From: JAGWRA01 sp963711505
GTDB lineage: Bacteria; Acidobacteriota; Vicinamibacteria; Vicinamibacterales; CAVVIG01
Length of the DNA: 64,000 nt
Direction: 5' to 3'
Assembly (NCBI GenBank): GCA_963711505.1
Contig: CAVQEJ010000003.1
Coordinates: 62,001-126,000, forward strand
The position numbers were made by a program, and so were the translations under genes. Under the pieces are notes generated by a model. That model worked only from the letters and a program-made list of their open reading frames with translations. It was not told where the DNA came from and ran no database searches. This document shows, piece after piece, positions 45,601-57,793 of the stretch; position 1 is the first letter of the stretch; each line of letters begins with the position of its first letter.

Positions 45601-47390
45601 TCGGCTGGCGGGAGCAGCCGCGGTCGTCCGGGCTGTCCGACGCAGGTGGCGCCTGGTTGATCCTGGCGGACCGCGGAGGCCTCGGCGACGCGCTGGCCCG
45701 TCAGCTTCGCAACCGCGGCCGCGAGTGCCGCCTCGTTTACCGGCCCGAGAAGTTCGCCCGGCTCGTCGAGCAGGCACAGGCCCCCTTCGCCCGCATCATC
45801 TATTTATGGGGGCTGGACGAACCGTGGCCCGCCGGCGGGGACGATGAGACGTTCGGGTGCGGCGATCTGCTCGCGCTCGTGCAGGCGCTCGGCGCCCGGC
45901 CCCAGACCGGTGCGTCACTTCAGCGGACGCTCTGGATCGTGACGCGTGGCGCGCAGCCGGCTGCACCGGACGCCGCGCCGCCGGCGCCGGTGCCGGCGGC
46001 GGGGCAGGCGGCGCTCTGGGGACTCGGGCGGACTGCGGCGCAGGAGCAGCCGGCCGTCTGGGGTGGACTGATCGATCTCGATCCGGGCGGCGTGCCGGAC
46101 GAGGCCGCGCGTCTGCTCGCCGAGATCACCGGGCCCGACGAGGAAGATCAGATCGCGCTGCGCGGCGAGCAGCGGCTGGTCGCCCGGCTCGCGCGGGCGC
46201 AGAGGGAATCGCCGGACGTCGCGTTGCGGCCTGGCTACAGCTATCTCATCACCGGCGGGCTCGGTGGTGTCGGGCGGGCGGTGGCGAGCTGGATGGTCGA
46301 CCGGGGCGCGCGTCATCTCGTGCTCACGGGTCGGTCGGGCGCGGCGGGAGCCGAAGCCGAACGGCTGGTCGCCGACCTGCGGCATCGCGGAGCGACGGTG
46401 CTCGTGGAACGGGCCGACGTGACCCGCCGTCAGGAGCTCGCCCGCGTCCTCACGCGCGCGGGCGATCTCCTCCCGCCACTGAGAGGCATCGTCCATGCCG
46501 CGGGTGTGCTGGACGACGGGCTGCTGGCCCGGCAGACGCCGGAACGCTTCGCCGCCGTGATGCGCCCGAAGGCACTGGGTGCGTGGCATCTGCACACGCT
46601 GTCCGAAGAGCTGCCGCTCGATTTCTTCATCTGCTTCTCGTCGACGGCCTCGCTGCTCGGCTCACCGGGGCAGGCGAATTATGCCGCTGCGAACGCCTGC
46701 CTCGACGCGCTGTGCGCGCAGCGGCGGGCGCTCGGCCTGCCGGCGCTGAGCATCGGCTGGAGCGGCTGGGCCGGTACGGGCATGGCCTCGCGGCTCGACG
46801 AAGCACAGCAGGCGCGCTGGCGGGCGCGGGGCCTCGGCGCGATCGAGCCGGAACAGGCGCTCGACGTGCTGGGCGGATTGCTCGGCACGCGCGGGCACGT
46901 CGGCGTGCTGAATGCGGACTGGGCGCGGTACGACACACGATCGCCGCTGCTGGCCGAGGTCGGTCCGGCGCGCGACCGGGAGGCACCGGCCGCGCAGGTG
47001 CGCCGGGTGAACGGCCGCGACGAGCTCGTCGACTACGTGCGGCGTGAGGTCGCGCGCGCCCTCGGCCATGCCCGGCCGCCCGCATTGTCGGCCGGCTTCG
47101 CGGACATGGGGATGGATTCGCTGACGGCGCTCACGCTGCGGACCCGGATCGAGACCGACCTGCAGGTGACGCTGCCGGCGACGCTGGCCCTCGAGTACCC
47201 GACGGTGGAGGCCCTGGCCGGCCATCTGGCCGACTGCCTGGAATTCGAGACGGCGTCACCGGCGCCGGCGGACGGGCCGGCGGACGCGGAGCTCGATCGC
47301 ATGGCCGCCGCGCTCGAGTCGATGTCGGAGGAGGACGCCGAGGCGCTGCTGCGGGACCGGCTCGACCGGCTCGACAGGAATCCGGAGTGA
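42685..47390 (+). CDS. PKS1: KS-AT-KR-ACP, malonyl extender, B-type ketoreduction
   Basis: Type I PKS extending the thiazolyl chain. The KS (about 42715-43990) has the active Cys in VQTACSTGL (STG instead of the usual SSS), EAHGTGTPIGDP and KTNIGHLE. The AT (about 44300-45150) has GHSIGEYVAACVAGV and HAFHSP, the malonyl-CoA pattern. The KR has YLITGGLGGVGRAV, AAGVLDDG (LDD) and GSPGQANYAAANA, i.e. an active B-type reductase giving the D-hydroxyl. The ACP has FADMGMDSLTALT. No DH or ER. The frame shifts at 44025-44026 (VERPAHLLTLSGRTPEA resumes) and near 44968 (PTLTFISNLTGEPA resumes), each one extra base. It starts 3 bases after the NRPS2 stop; its stop overlaps the PKS2 start (GTGA). Confidence 0.9.
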
Positions 47391-50300
47391 GTGACATTCC
47401 CGAACGCTACGCGCACCTGTCGCCGCTGAAGCGGGCGCTGCTGGCGCTGGACGACATGCGGTCGAAGCTGGACGCGCTCGAGCGCGCCCGCGACGAGCCG
47501 ATTGCCGTCGTCAGCCTGGCGTGCCGCTTTCCGGGCGCGCCCGATCCGGAGGCGTTCTGGGATCTGCTGCGCGCCGGGCGCGACGCGATTGGCGGCATTC
47601 CGGCCGATCGGTGGGATGTCGATGCCTGCTACGCCGCGGAGCCGGGAACGCCGGGCCGGACGTACGTGCGGCGCGGCGCCTTTCTCGAGGAGGTCGACCG
47701 GTTCGACTTCCGGTTCTTCGGGCTCTCGCCGGCCGAGGCGCGCCGTCTCGATCCTCAGCAGCGGCTGCTGCTGGAGGTCGCCTGGGAGGCGCTCGAGCGG
47801 GCGGGACTCGCGCCGGGCGCGCTGCCGCGATTGACGGGCGTCTTCGTCGGCATCGGCCAGAACGACTACGCGCGGCTCGCGCAGCAGGCCGGCGGATTCC
47901 GCCGCGCCGGGCGTCTACGACAGCACCGGCAATCTGTTCTGCTTCGCGGCCGGCCGGCTGTCGTACGTGCTCGGCGTGCAGGGACCGAGCGTGGCCATCG
48001 ACACGGCCTGCTCGAGCTCGCTCGTCGCCATCCACCAGGCCTGCCAGAGCCTGCGGAACGGCGAGTGCCATCTCGCGCTCGCCGGCGGCGTGCACCTGCT
48101 GCTGTCGCCCGACAGCACGATCACCCTCTCGCAGATCCATGCGCTCGCGGAAGACGGTCGATCGAAGACCTTTTCGGCCCGCGCCGACGGCTACGGCCGC
48201 GGGGAAGGCTGCGGCCTGATCGTCCTGAAGCGGCTGTCGGATGCCGTGAAGGACGGCAATCCGGTGCTGGCCGTCATCCGCGGATCCGCCGTGAACCATG
48301 ACGGACGGTCGTCGGGACTCACCGTCCCGAACCGGGCGGCCCAGGAAGCGCTGCTGCGCCAGGCGCTTGCCAGCGCGCACGTCGAGGCCGGCGAGGTCGA
48401 CTACGTCGAGGCGCACGGCACCGGTACCGTGCTCGGCGATCCAATCGAAGTGCGGGCGCTCGCGTCGGTCATGGGCCGGCGGGAGCGGCCGTTGTGGATC
48501 GGATCGGTCAAGCCGAACATCGGCCACCTCGAGGCGGCGGCCGGCGTGGCCGGCATCATCAAGACCATCCTGGCGCTGCAGCACGGCGAGATTCCACCGC
48601 ACTACCGCGACGGCGAGCTGAATCCGCACGTCGACTGGGAGACGCTGCCGCTGGCGATCCCGGGCGAGGCCACGCCGTGGCCCGAGGGCAGGCGGATGGC
48701 CGGCGTCAGCTCTTTCGGGCTGAGCGGTACCAACGCGCACGTGATTCTGCAGGCGGCCCCGGTCGAGACCATTCCGGAGGCCGTCGACGAGACCGCCTCG
48801 GACCGGTGCGTGCCCGCCGTCCTCCCGCTGAGCGCCGACACGCCGCAGGCGTTGGTCGAGCTGGCCGGCCGCTATGCCGACGATCTCGCCGCCGGTCCGG
48901 CGCGTGCGCTGCGTGATGTCTGCTTCACGGCCGGCACCGGCCGCGCGCACCTGCGCCACCGGCTGGCCGTCGCCGCCCGATCCATCGAGGAGCTTCGCGA
49001 TCGGCTGGACGCGGTGCGACACGGCCGCCAGGTGCCTGACGTCTGGCGCGGACAGGCCGACGACGATCGGCGGGTGGCGTTCCTGTTCACCGGACAGGGC
49101 TCGCAGTATCCCGGCATGGGGCGCGCGTTGTACGACGCCGAGCCGGTGTATCGGAGGCAGATCGACGCGTGCGACGCCAGCGTCCGCGCGCGCGGTCTGC
49201 TCGACGTGCCGCTGCTGTCGCTGATGCACGGTGAGGCGGACGACACGCGCATCCATGAGACCGGTTACGCGCAGGTCGCGCTGTTCGCGCTCGAGTATGC
49301 ACTGGCGCAGCTCTGGATCTCCTGGGGTGTCCGCCCGGCGGCGGTCATCGGTCACAGTCTCGGCGAGTACGTCGCCGCCTGTGTCGCCGGCGTCTTCAGC
49401 CTCGAGGATGGCCTGGCACTGGTTGCGGCGCGCGGCCGCCTGATGCAGGCGGCGCCACGCGGCCGCATGATCGCCGTCTTCGCCGGCGCAGCCGAGACCG
49501 AACGCGTCGTCCCGCTTCAGCAACTCGCACTGTCGATTGCCGCGCTCAATGGTCCGCAGCTGACCGTGGTCTCGGGACCGTCGGATGGCGTGGCGCAGGC
49601 CGCCGCAACGCTGCGCGCCGCCGGTGTCGCGTTCCAGGAGCTGACGGTCTCGCATGCCTTTCATTCGGCGCTCATGGACTCCGTGCTCGGGGAGTTCGAG
49701 CAGGCGGCGCGGCAGGTCACGTTCCATGCCCCGCGTACGACGCTGGTCTCGAACCTGACCGGCACGGTCGTCTCGAACGAGGTCCTGGATCCCGCCTACT
49801 GGGTGCGCCACGTCCGCGAGCCGGTGCGGTTCGCCGAGGGCATGCAGGCGCTGGCCGGCGCCGGCACGAACGGTGTTCCTCGAGGTGGGGCCGCAGCCCG
49901 TGCTGGCGTCGATGGGCCGCCGCTGTCTGCCGGACGCCGGCGGGCTGTGGCTCGCGAGCCTCCGGCCAGGACAGGAAGGCACGACGCTCGCGGCCGGTGT
50001 GGGGCAGCTCTACGCGCACGGGGTGGCGATCGACTGGCAGGCGTTCCTGGGCGAGCCGCAGCCGCGGCGCGTCATGTTGCCGACGTATCCGTTTCAGCGG
50101 GAGCACTGCTGGCTCGACTTCGGTGCCGCGCGGACGCAGCCGGCAGACGCACCACGCTCCTCCGCCGCGCCGGCCGCGAGCGCAGGACGGCAGTACGAAG
50201 TCGACTGGCGGCCGGAGCCCAGACGACAGGCAGAGGAATCGGCCGGGTCGCCGGAGGATCGCTGGCTGATCCTGGCCGACGAGGGCGGCGTGGGTGCGGC

Positions 50301-53300
50301 GCTGGCGGCTGCGGCGGCCAGGCGCGGCCATCGCTGCGTCGTGCTGTCGCGGCACGACTGGCAGTCGCGGCCCGCGCCTGTCGGGGCTGGCACTCCAGGC
50401 GATCAGTGGTCGGTCCTGCTGGCCGGGGCGCCCCGTTTCGACAAGAGTGGTGTCGCTCTGGGCGCTGGACGTCGACAACGGCGAAGCCGGTGCCGGCGAT
50501 CCCGTCGCAGCCGCTCGCACGGCCTGCGACGAGCTTCGGGCACTCGCGGCCGGATGGGCGCGCGCCGGAGGCGGCCTGCTGTGGGTCGTGACGAGAGGCG
50601 CCGTGCCTGCGGGCGGAGCCGTGTCGATCGCGCAGGCCCCGTTGTGGGGCATGGGCCGCGTTGCGGCCCTCGAACTCCCGGCCCGGTGGGGCGGGATGAT
50701 CGATCTCGATGCGACGGAGGGCGACGATCGATCGGCTGCGCTGCTGCTGGCGGAAATCGAGGATCCGCAGGGCGAGGACCAGACGGCCTTCCGCGCCGGA
50801 CGGCGCCTGGTGGCGCGGCTGGTGCCGAGTCCGGATCGCGCGAGCCGATCGGTGACGATCCGGTCCGATGCCGCCTATCTCGTCACCGGCGGACTGGGGG
50901 CGCTCGGCCTGCACGTGGCACGGACGCTCGTCGAGCGGGGCGCGCGCCATCTCGTGCTCGTCGGCCGCCATGGAAGCCGCGCCGCTGCGGAGGTCGAGGC
51001 GCTCGAGCGTGCCGGGGCGCAGGTGACGGTCGTCGAAGGCGACGTCTCGCGTCGCGAGGATGTCGCGCGCGCCATCGCCGCCGCTTCGGCTCCGTTGTGC
51101 GGCGTGGTGCATGCCGCCGGCACCGTGCGGCTCGATTCGATCGAGGAGATGACGGCGGAGAGCCTCGACGAGGTCTTCCGCGGGAAGGCCGGCGGCGCCT
51201 GGTGGCTGCACGAGCTGACTCGGGATCTGCCGCTCGACTTCTTCGTCATGTTCTCGTCGATCGCCGCCGTCTGGGGATCGGCGCGCCAGGCGCACTACGC
51301 GGCGGCCAACGCCTTCCTCGATGCCCTGGCCGGCCGTGCGCCGCGACGCCGGGCTTGCCGGCGCTGTCGATCGCCTGGGGACCATGGGCCGGTGGCGGCA
51401 TGTCCGACGCCGATGCACTCGCGTGGCTCCGGCAGCGCGGTGTCACGCCGCTCGCGCCGGCCGCTGGCGTGCGCAGCCTGATGCAGCTGCTGGATACCGA
51501 CGCCGTCCGGGCCGTTGTCGCCGATGTGTCGTGGGACCGCTTCCGCCCGCTGTACGAATCCGCGCGGCCGGCTCCGCTGCTGTCGATGCTGTCCGGCGCG
51601 GAGGCGCGTCCCGCTTCCCGACCGCTGGAGGCTTCGTCTTCGGACTTCCGGCTCCGCCTGTCGCTCGAGTCCGATTCCTACGGCTTCCTGCTCGACCGTC
51701 TGACTGCCGAGGTGACGGAGGTGATGGGCGTCACCCCCGACGCGCAGCAGGGGTTCTTCCAGACCGGCATGGACTCGCTGATGTCGGTCGAGTTCAAGAC
51801 GCGCATCGAGCGGCTGCTGGGCGTGTCGCTGCCGTCGACCGTCGTCTTCAACTATCCGAGTCTCGACGCGCTGACACGGCACCTGCTGACCCTCGTCGAG
51901 TCCGGCACCGGCGAACCGCGGACCGCAACCGGCCGGACGACGGCGCCGGTCGCCGCCGCGGATGCGCGCGAGCCGATTGCGATCGTCGGCATGAGCTGCC
52001 GCGTGCCGGGTGCTGACGACCCCGAGGGCTACTGGCAGCTGCTCGCCGATGGGACGGATGCCATCGTCGAGATCCCGCCGGAGCGCTGGGACGTGGACGA
52101 CTGGTTCGCCCCGGAGCCGGCGCCGGGGCGGATGTACACGCGGTGCGGCGGATTCCTGCGGAACGTCGACCGCTTCGACCCGTTGTTCTTCGGCATCTCG
52201 CCGCGCGAGGCGGTCGGCATGGATCCCCAGCAGCGGCTGCTGCTGGAAGTCGGGTGGGAAGCGCTCGAGCGGGCCGGCGAGGCGCGCGACCGGACGGCGT
52301 CGGCGCGCACGGGCGTGTTCGTCGGCATCACGACGCGCGACTACGCAGAACTGATCGCCGCTGCCGGCCATCCGGCCGACGCCTACGCGGGCACCGGCAA
52401 CGTGCTCAACGTCGCAGCCGGCCGTCTGTCCTATGCACTCGGCCTGACGGGGCCGAGCCTCGCCGTCGACACCGCCTGTTCGAGCTCGCTGGTGACCGTG
52501 CACCTGGCGGTGCAGGCGCTCCGGCACGGCGAATGTGACCTCGCGCTGGCGGGCGGCGTGAACCTGGTGCTGTCGCCGACCGGCCATGTCGGCCTGTCAC
52601 AGGCACGCATGCTGGCCCCCGACGGCCGGTGCAAGACGTTCGACGCGCGCGCCGACGGATACGCCCGCGGCGAGGGCTGCGGCATCGTCGTGCTCAAGCG
52701 GCTGAGCGACGCGCGGCGGGACGGCAACCGGGTGCTGGCCGTCATCCGCGGCACCGCGGTGAACCACGACGGCGCGTCGAGCGGCCTGACCGTGCCGAAC
52801 GGACTCAGTCAGCAGGCGCTCATCCGGCAGGCGCTCGACGATGCCGGTGTCGCGCCGGACGAGGTGACCTACGTCGAAGCGCATGGGACCGGTACGAGCC
52901 TGGGCGATCCGATCGAGCTCGAAGCGCTCGGGCAGGTGTTCGGCCGGCCGGACGATCGGCCGCTGATCGTCGGATCGGTGAAGACCAACATCGGGCACCT
53001 GGAATCGGCGGCGGGTGTCGCCGGCCTGATGAAGATCGTGTTGTCGCTGCAGCATCGGCAGATTCCGGCGCACCTGCATTTCGAGACACCGAACCCGCAC
53101 GTCGACTGGACCACGCTCGGCATCCGCGTGCCGACGCGGCTCGAGAGCATGGCCGGCCGATGCGAGAGGCGTGGCGGCCATCAGCTCGTTCGGGGCGAGC
53201 GGCACCAACGCGCACATCGTCATCGAAGAGGCCGGCGAATCATCGACGGCGCCGGCCGTCCTCTCGCCGCAGCCCGTCCGCGTCCTGACGCTGAGTGCGA

Positions 53301-56300
53301 GGACGCGCACGGCGTTGCGGCTGCTCGCCGATCGGATGCGGGCCTTCCTCGACGTCACCGACGAAGGGTTCGCGGACGTCTGCTTCACGGCTGACGTCGG
53401 ACGCGCATCGTTCAGGCATCGTCTCGCACTCGTCGCATCCGACGCGGCGGCGGCGGTCGGGCAGTTGTCCGCGTTCCTCGCGGGAGTCGCCAGTCCAGGG
53501 CTGTACACCGGGGAAGTCGCGGCGACCGGCCATGCGAAACCCGTCGAAGGACGGGGACAGGCTGCGGCTGCCGACGGTATGGATGGCGAGCGGGCCACGG
53601 CAGCCGACGAAATCGCGGGGCGCTTCGTGCGCGGCGAGACGATCGACTGGTCGTCGGTCTGGACCGGGGGAGCCGGCCGTCGCGTTGTCCTGCCGACGTC
53701 GCCGTTCGAGCGGGAACGGTACTGGGTGGAGCGTGACGACTCGATTCGCCCCGCCACGGCGTCGGTCGCGGGCGCGAAGCCGGCCTCGCGAGCGGCAGGT
53801 CCATTGCTCGGCCATCGCCTGCGATCGGCGCTGGCCGATGTCCAGTTCGAATCGGTCCTCGACCTCACACAGCCGGCCTTCGCCTGGCTCGCCGATCATC
53901 AGGTCTTCGGAGAACCGATCCTGCCAGCGACCGCCTGTATCGAACTGGGATTCGAGGCCGGTCGAGCGGTGCTCGGCAATGGCCCGGCGGCGATCGAACA
54001 GCTCACCATTCGCGAGCCACTGCGTCTGGCAGCCGGCGCGCGAACGACGGTTCAGATCGTCACGACCCCTGCAGACGCGGGGGCGTTGAACTTCAGGATC
54101 TTCAGCCTTCCCGACGGCGATGACGCTGCGCCGTGGACGCTGCACGCGTCGGGAACGCTGACGGCGGCGGGAGCCCCGATCGAGCCGGATGCGACGTTCG
54201 GCGTCGAGACGGACGCCGGCGCACCGGCGTTGTCGGTTGACGAGCACTATCAGGCGTTCGCGACGCGTGGGCTCGTGTACGGACCACGCTTTCGGGCGAT
54301 CTGCGCGCTCGGAAGGACCGGAGACGAGGTGGTGGCTCGGGTGCAGCTGCCGGACGGCGTCGACGCGCGCGGCTACCGTCTTCATCCCGTGCTGCTCGAT
54401 GCCTGTCTGCAGGCGGCCGGAGCCGCGCTCGCCGGCAATTCCGATGCGTACGTGCCGGCCGGCTGCGATCGGATCTCGCTGCTGACCGGCGACGTCGATT
54501 CCAGTCCGATCCGCGAAGTCTCCTGCCGGACGCGCGTGCGGGTGGAGGAGGGTGGCGCTCAGGCGGAGCACGGCAGCGCGCGGCTGACGATCGACGCCGA
54601 TCTGCTCGACGCGGCGGGCCGTCCGGTGGCGCAGGTCCGAGGCCTGCACCTGCAGCGGGTCGATGCCCGGCTGCTCCAGCAGCGCCGCGCCTGGGCGGAC
54701 TGGCTCTACGAGGTCGTCTGGGAACCGTCCGTCCGGTTCGGTCGGGCGGCGGAAGCATTCGGCGGCGTCGCACGGGACATGGGGGCGAGCGCGGCTGATG
54801 CCGACGCGGAGTTGCAGCCATACTGCGACACGCTGGAGCGCCTCGAAGCCGCCGCTCTCGGCCACGTCGCGCTCGCGCTCAAGCGCCTCGGGTTCGGCTT
54901 CGAGCCCGGAACGCGGATCGCGACCGACGCGCTGGCCGACGAGATCGGTGTGATCGCCCGGCACCGGCGCCTGTTCGCCCGCCTGCTGCAGATGCTCGGC
55001 GAGGACGGCGTGCTGGAGGCCTGCGAAGCAGGGTGGATCGTGCGGCGCACGCCGGTGTTCGAGGTGCCGGTGGTCCCGGGCACCGTCGCCGAAGCGGAAC
55101 GCCGGCTGCTCGCCAGGTGCGGGGCGCGGCTGCACGATGTGCTGCGCGGCGCGTGCGATCCCCTGGAACTGCTCTTCGCCGGTGGCGACATCGAGACGGC
55201 GGCGGCCATCTACGGACGGTCGCCGGGCGCGCTGGCGATGAACCGGCTCGTGCAACGCGTGGTCCGGGAGGCTTCTGCCCGCGTGCCAGCCGACCGCGGG
55301 CTCCGCGTCCTCGAAATCGGAGCCGGAACGGGTGGCACGACGGAGCACCTGCTGCCGCATCTCGATCCGGCCCGGACCGAGTACGTCTTCAGCGATGTGT
55401 CGCCGAGCCTCGTGGCCGACGCGCGAGCCCGCTTCCGGGATCGGCCATTCGTGCGCGCGCGAGTGGTGGATGTCGAGCGGGACGGCGATCTCGACGCGGC
55501 AGGCGGGCCGTTCGATCTGGTGATCGCAGCCAACGTGCTGCACGCGACCGCGGACCTCGGCGCAACGCTCGATGGCATCCGCCGGGTCATGGCTCCAGGC
55601 GGACTGCTGATCCTGCTCGAGGGGACGAAACGCCAGCGGATGGTCGACCTCACGTTCGGCCTCACCGATGGCTGGTGGAGGTTCCGCGATGTCGAACGGC
55701 GACCCGACCATCCGCTGCTCGACGCGGCGTCATGGCAGCGGCTGCTCGTCGAGCGCGGATTCGAAGAGCCGCTGGCGCTGACGCCTGGGGAGGACGTGCA
55801 CCAGGCGGTGCTGGTGGCGCGCAACCCGGTTCCGGCACCGAAGGCGGAGCGCTGGATGATTCTGGCGGGCGACCGCCCGGCGCCGTTCGACGTGGGGCGG
55901 CAGCTGGCCGTCCGGCTGCGGGAGCACGGCGTGGAGGTGACCGTCGGCCTGCAGGCCGACGCCTTCGCGCATCTCGCGCCCGGCGAGTTCGCCGTGCCGG
56001 CCACTGACGAGGGCTTCGCCCGGCTCCTCCGGGAAGTACCGCCGGCCGATGTCATCGTGCACGCATGGAGCCTCTCGGCCGCCCTCGTTGACGGAGATGC
56101 GACGGCCGCTGCGCTGACGTCGTCTTCCGTGGAGGGCTGCGCCAGTCTCGCCTCGCTGGCGCGTGCGCTGGAAGGGAGCGGGCGGCGCCGCGTCGTGCTG
56201 GTCACACGGGGTGCCGTGATGACCGACGGCGACGACACGGCCGCCGATCGCGAGGGTGCTGCCGGACTGGCGCAGGCCCCGCTGTGGGGCATGGGCCGGA

Positions 56301-57793
56301 CGCTGGCTCTCGAGTATCCGGAGCTGGACGTCGTTCGCGTCGACCTGGATCCGGCCGGGACGACGCAGACCGACGTGCGCAGTCTTCTGGACGAAGTGCC
56401 GGGCGACGCTGGTGGAGCGCGGGACGAAGACGTCGCCTTCCGCACCGGCACGCGCCTGGCCGCCAGGCTCGTGCGTCACGCCGCGCCGCGATCCGGTGCC
56501 ATCCAGCTGTCCGGAACCGCGACGTATCTCATCACCGGCGGACTTGGCGGGCTCGGCCTGCGCGTCGCCCGGCTCCTCGTCGATCGTGGCGCCAGACACC
56601 TGCTGCTCGTCGGGCGGCGTTCGACCGGGCAGCCGCCGGTGGCTGCCATGCTGCGTGAACTCGAGCGGGACGGCGCGGAGATCGTCGTGGCGCAGGCCGA
56701 CGTGTCGAGGCGCGACGCGATCGCGGCGGTGCTGGCCGGCATCGATCCGGCGCATCCGTTGCGGGGGATCGTGCATGCCGCCGGCGTGCTGGACGATCGT
56801 CTGATGGCGCAGCTCGACCGGGCCGGCATCGAAGCCGTCTTCGCACCGAAGGTGGCGGGTGGCTGGCACCTGCACCAGCTCACGCGGCACGCGCGGCTCG
56901 ACTTCTTCGTGCTCTTCTCGTCGACCGCGGCGCTGGTCGGCTCGGCCGGACAGGCGAACCATGCCGCGGCGAACACGTTCCTCGACGCGCTGGCCGGCTA
57001 CCGGCGGCGCCTCGGCCTGCCCGGGCTGTCGATCGCCTGGGGCCCCTGGGGTGATGTCGGCGCCGCCGTCGACCATCTCGATCGGCTGCAGGCGAGGGGC
57101 ATCGGGAGCATTGCGCCGGCGATCGGCATCGAGATCCTCGAGGCGCTGATGTCCGCCTCGATGAGCTCGCGGCCGGCGCTGCCCGCGCAGCTGGCCGTCT
57201 TCCCGGTGGACTGGCACCGGTATCGCGCATCTCTGCTGCACGGTCGCGTGCCGTCGATGCTGGCATCGATGCTGATGGACGTGCAGCCGGCGCGTGGCGC
57301 GGCGGTCCCCCTGTCGCTGTTGCGGCAGTGGCAGGCGGCGGCCCCCGACGCGCGGGCGGCGCTCCTCGACGCCTACCTGCGCGCGAGCATCGGCGCGGTG
57401 CTCGGCGTGGCCGGGGAGGACCTCGCCGATCCCGTCCGTTCGCTCGGCGAGTTCGGGTTCGACTCGCTGATGGCGATGGATCTGCGCAACCGGTTGCAGA
57501 CGGACCTGGCGGTCGACGTGCCGATGGCCGTGATCCTGGAGTCGGGCACGCTGGACGCGGTCGGACGGGCCGTCGTCGAACGGCTGCAGCGCATGGCTGC
57601 GGCGCCCGAGGTGGAATCGGAGGCCGCCGGGGTGGACGATGGCGATGCGGACCGCCCCGCGTCGATCCTCGGCGCCACGGCGGACGCGCATCGCGGAGCC
57701 GCGACGCTGCAGCAGATCGATCGCCTGGGAGAAGCCGACGTCGACGCGCTGCTCGAGGCACTGCTCGCCGAACAGGACGGGACGGGGTCATGA
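47387..57793 (+). CDS. PKS2: KS-AT-KR-ACP then KS-(no AT)-DH-cMT-KR-ACP
   Basis: About 3,470 residues, starting at GTG 47387 with a coiled-coil-like docking segment (LKRALLALDDMRSKLDALER). Module 1: KS (DTACSSSL), AT (GHSLGEYVAAC, HAFHSA, malonyl), KR with TGGLGALG and no LDD but AAVWGSARQAHYAAAN (Trp before Tyr: A-type), and ACP (TGMDSLMSV). Module 2: KS (about 51965-53230, DTACSSSL, HGTGT, KTNIGHLE), then the KS-AT adaptor joined almost directly to the post-AT linker (VVLPTSPFERERYWVE, 53700) with no AT. Then DH (HQVFGEPILP and DACLQ), cMT (LEIGAGTGGTT), KR (LDD present, catalytic Tyr read as His in GQANHAAAN) and ACP (FGFDSLMAM). Frame breaks near 47891, 49868, 50445, 51338 (one base missing) and 53157. 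Confidence 0.9.
53240..53730 (+). other. AT-less junction: residual KS-AT adaptor joined to post-AT linker
   Basis: After the second KS of PKS2 the adaptor (VLTLSARTRTALRLLADRM, FADVCFTADVGRASFRHRLA, SPGLYTGEV) reaches the point where an AT normally begins with a VAFLFTGQG-like motif. Instead about 45 Ala/Gly-rich residues lead to RFVRGETIDW and the post-AT linker. Only about 490 bases separate KS end and DH start, too few for an AT of about 900 bases in any frame. The reading frame is intact across the junction. Confidence 0.85.
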
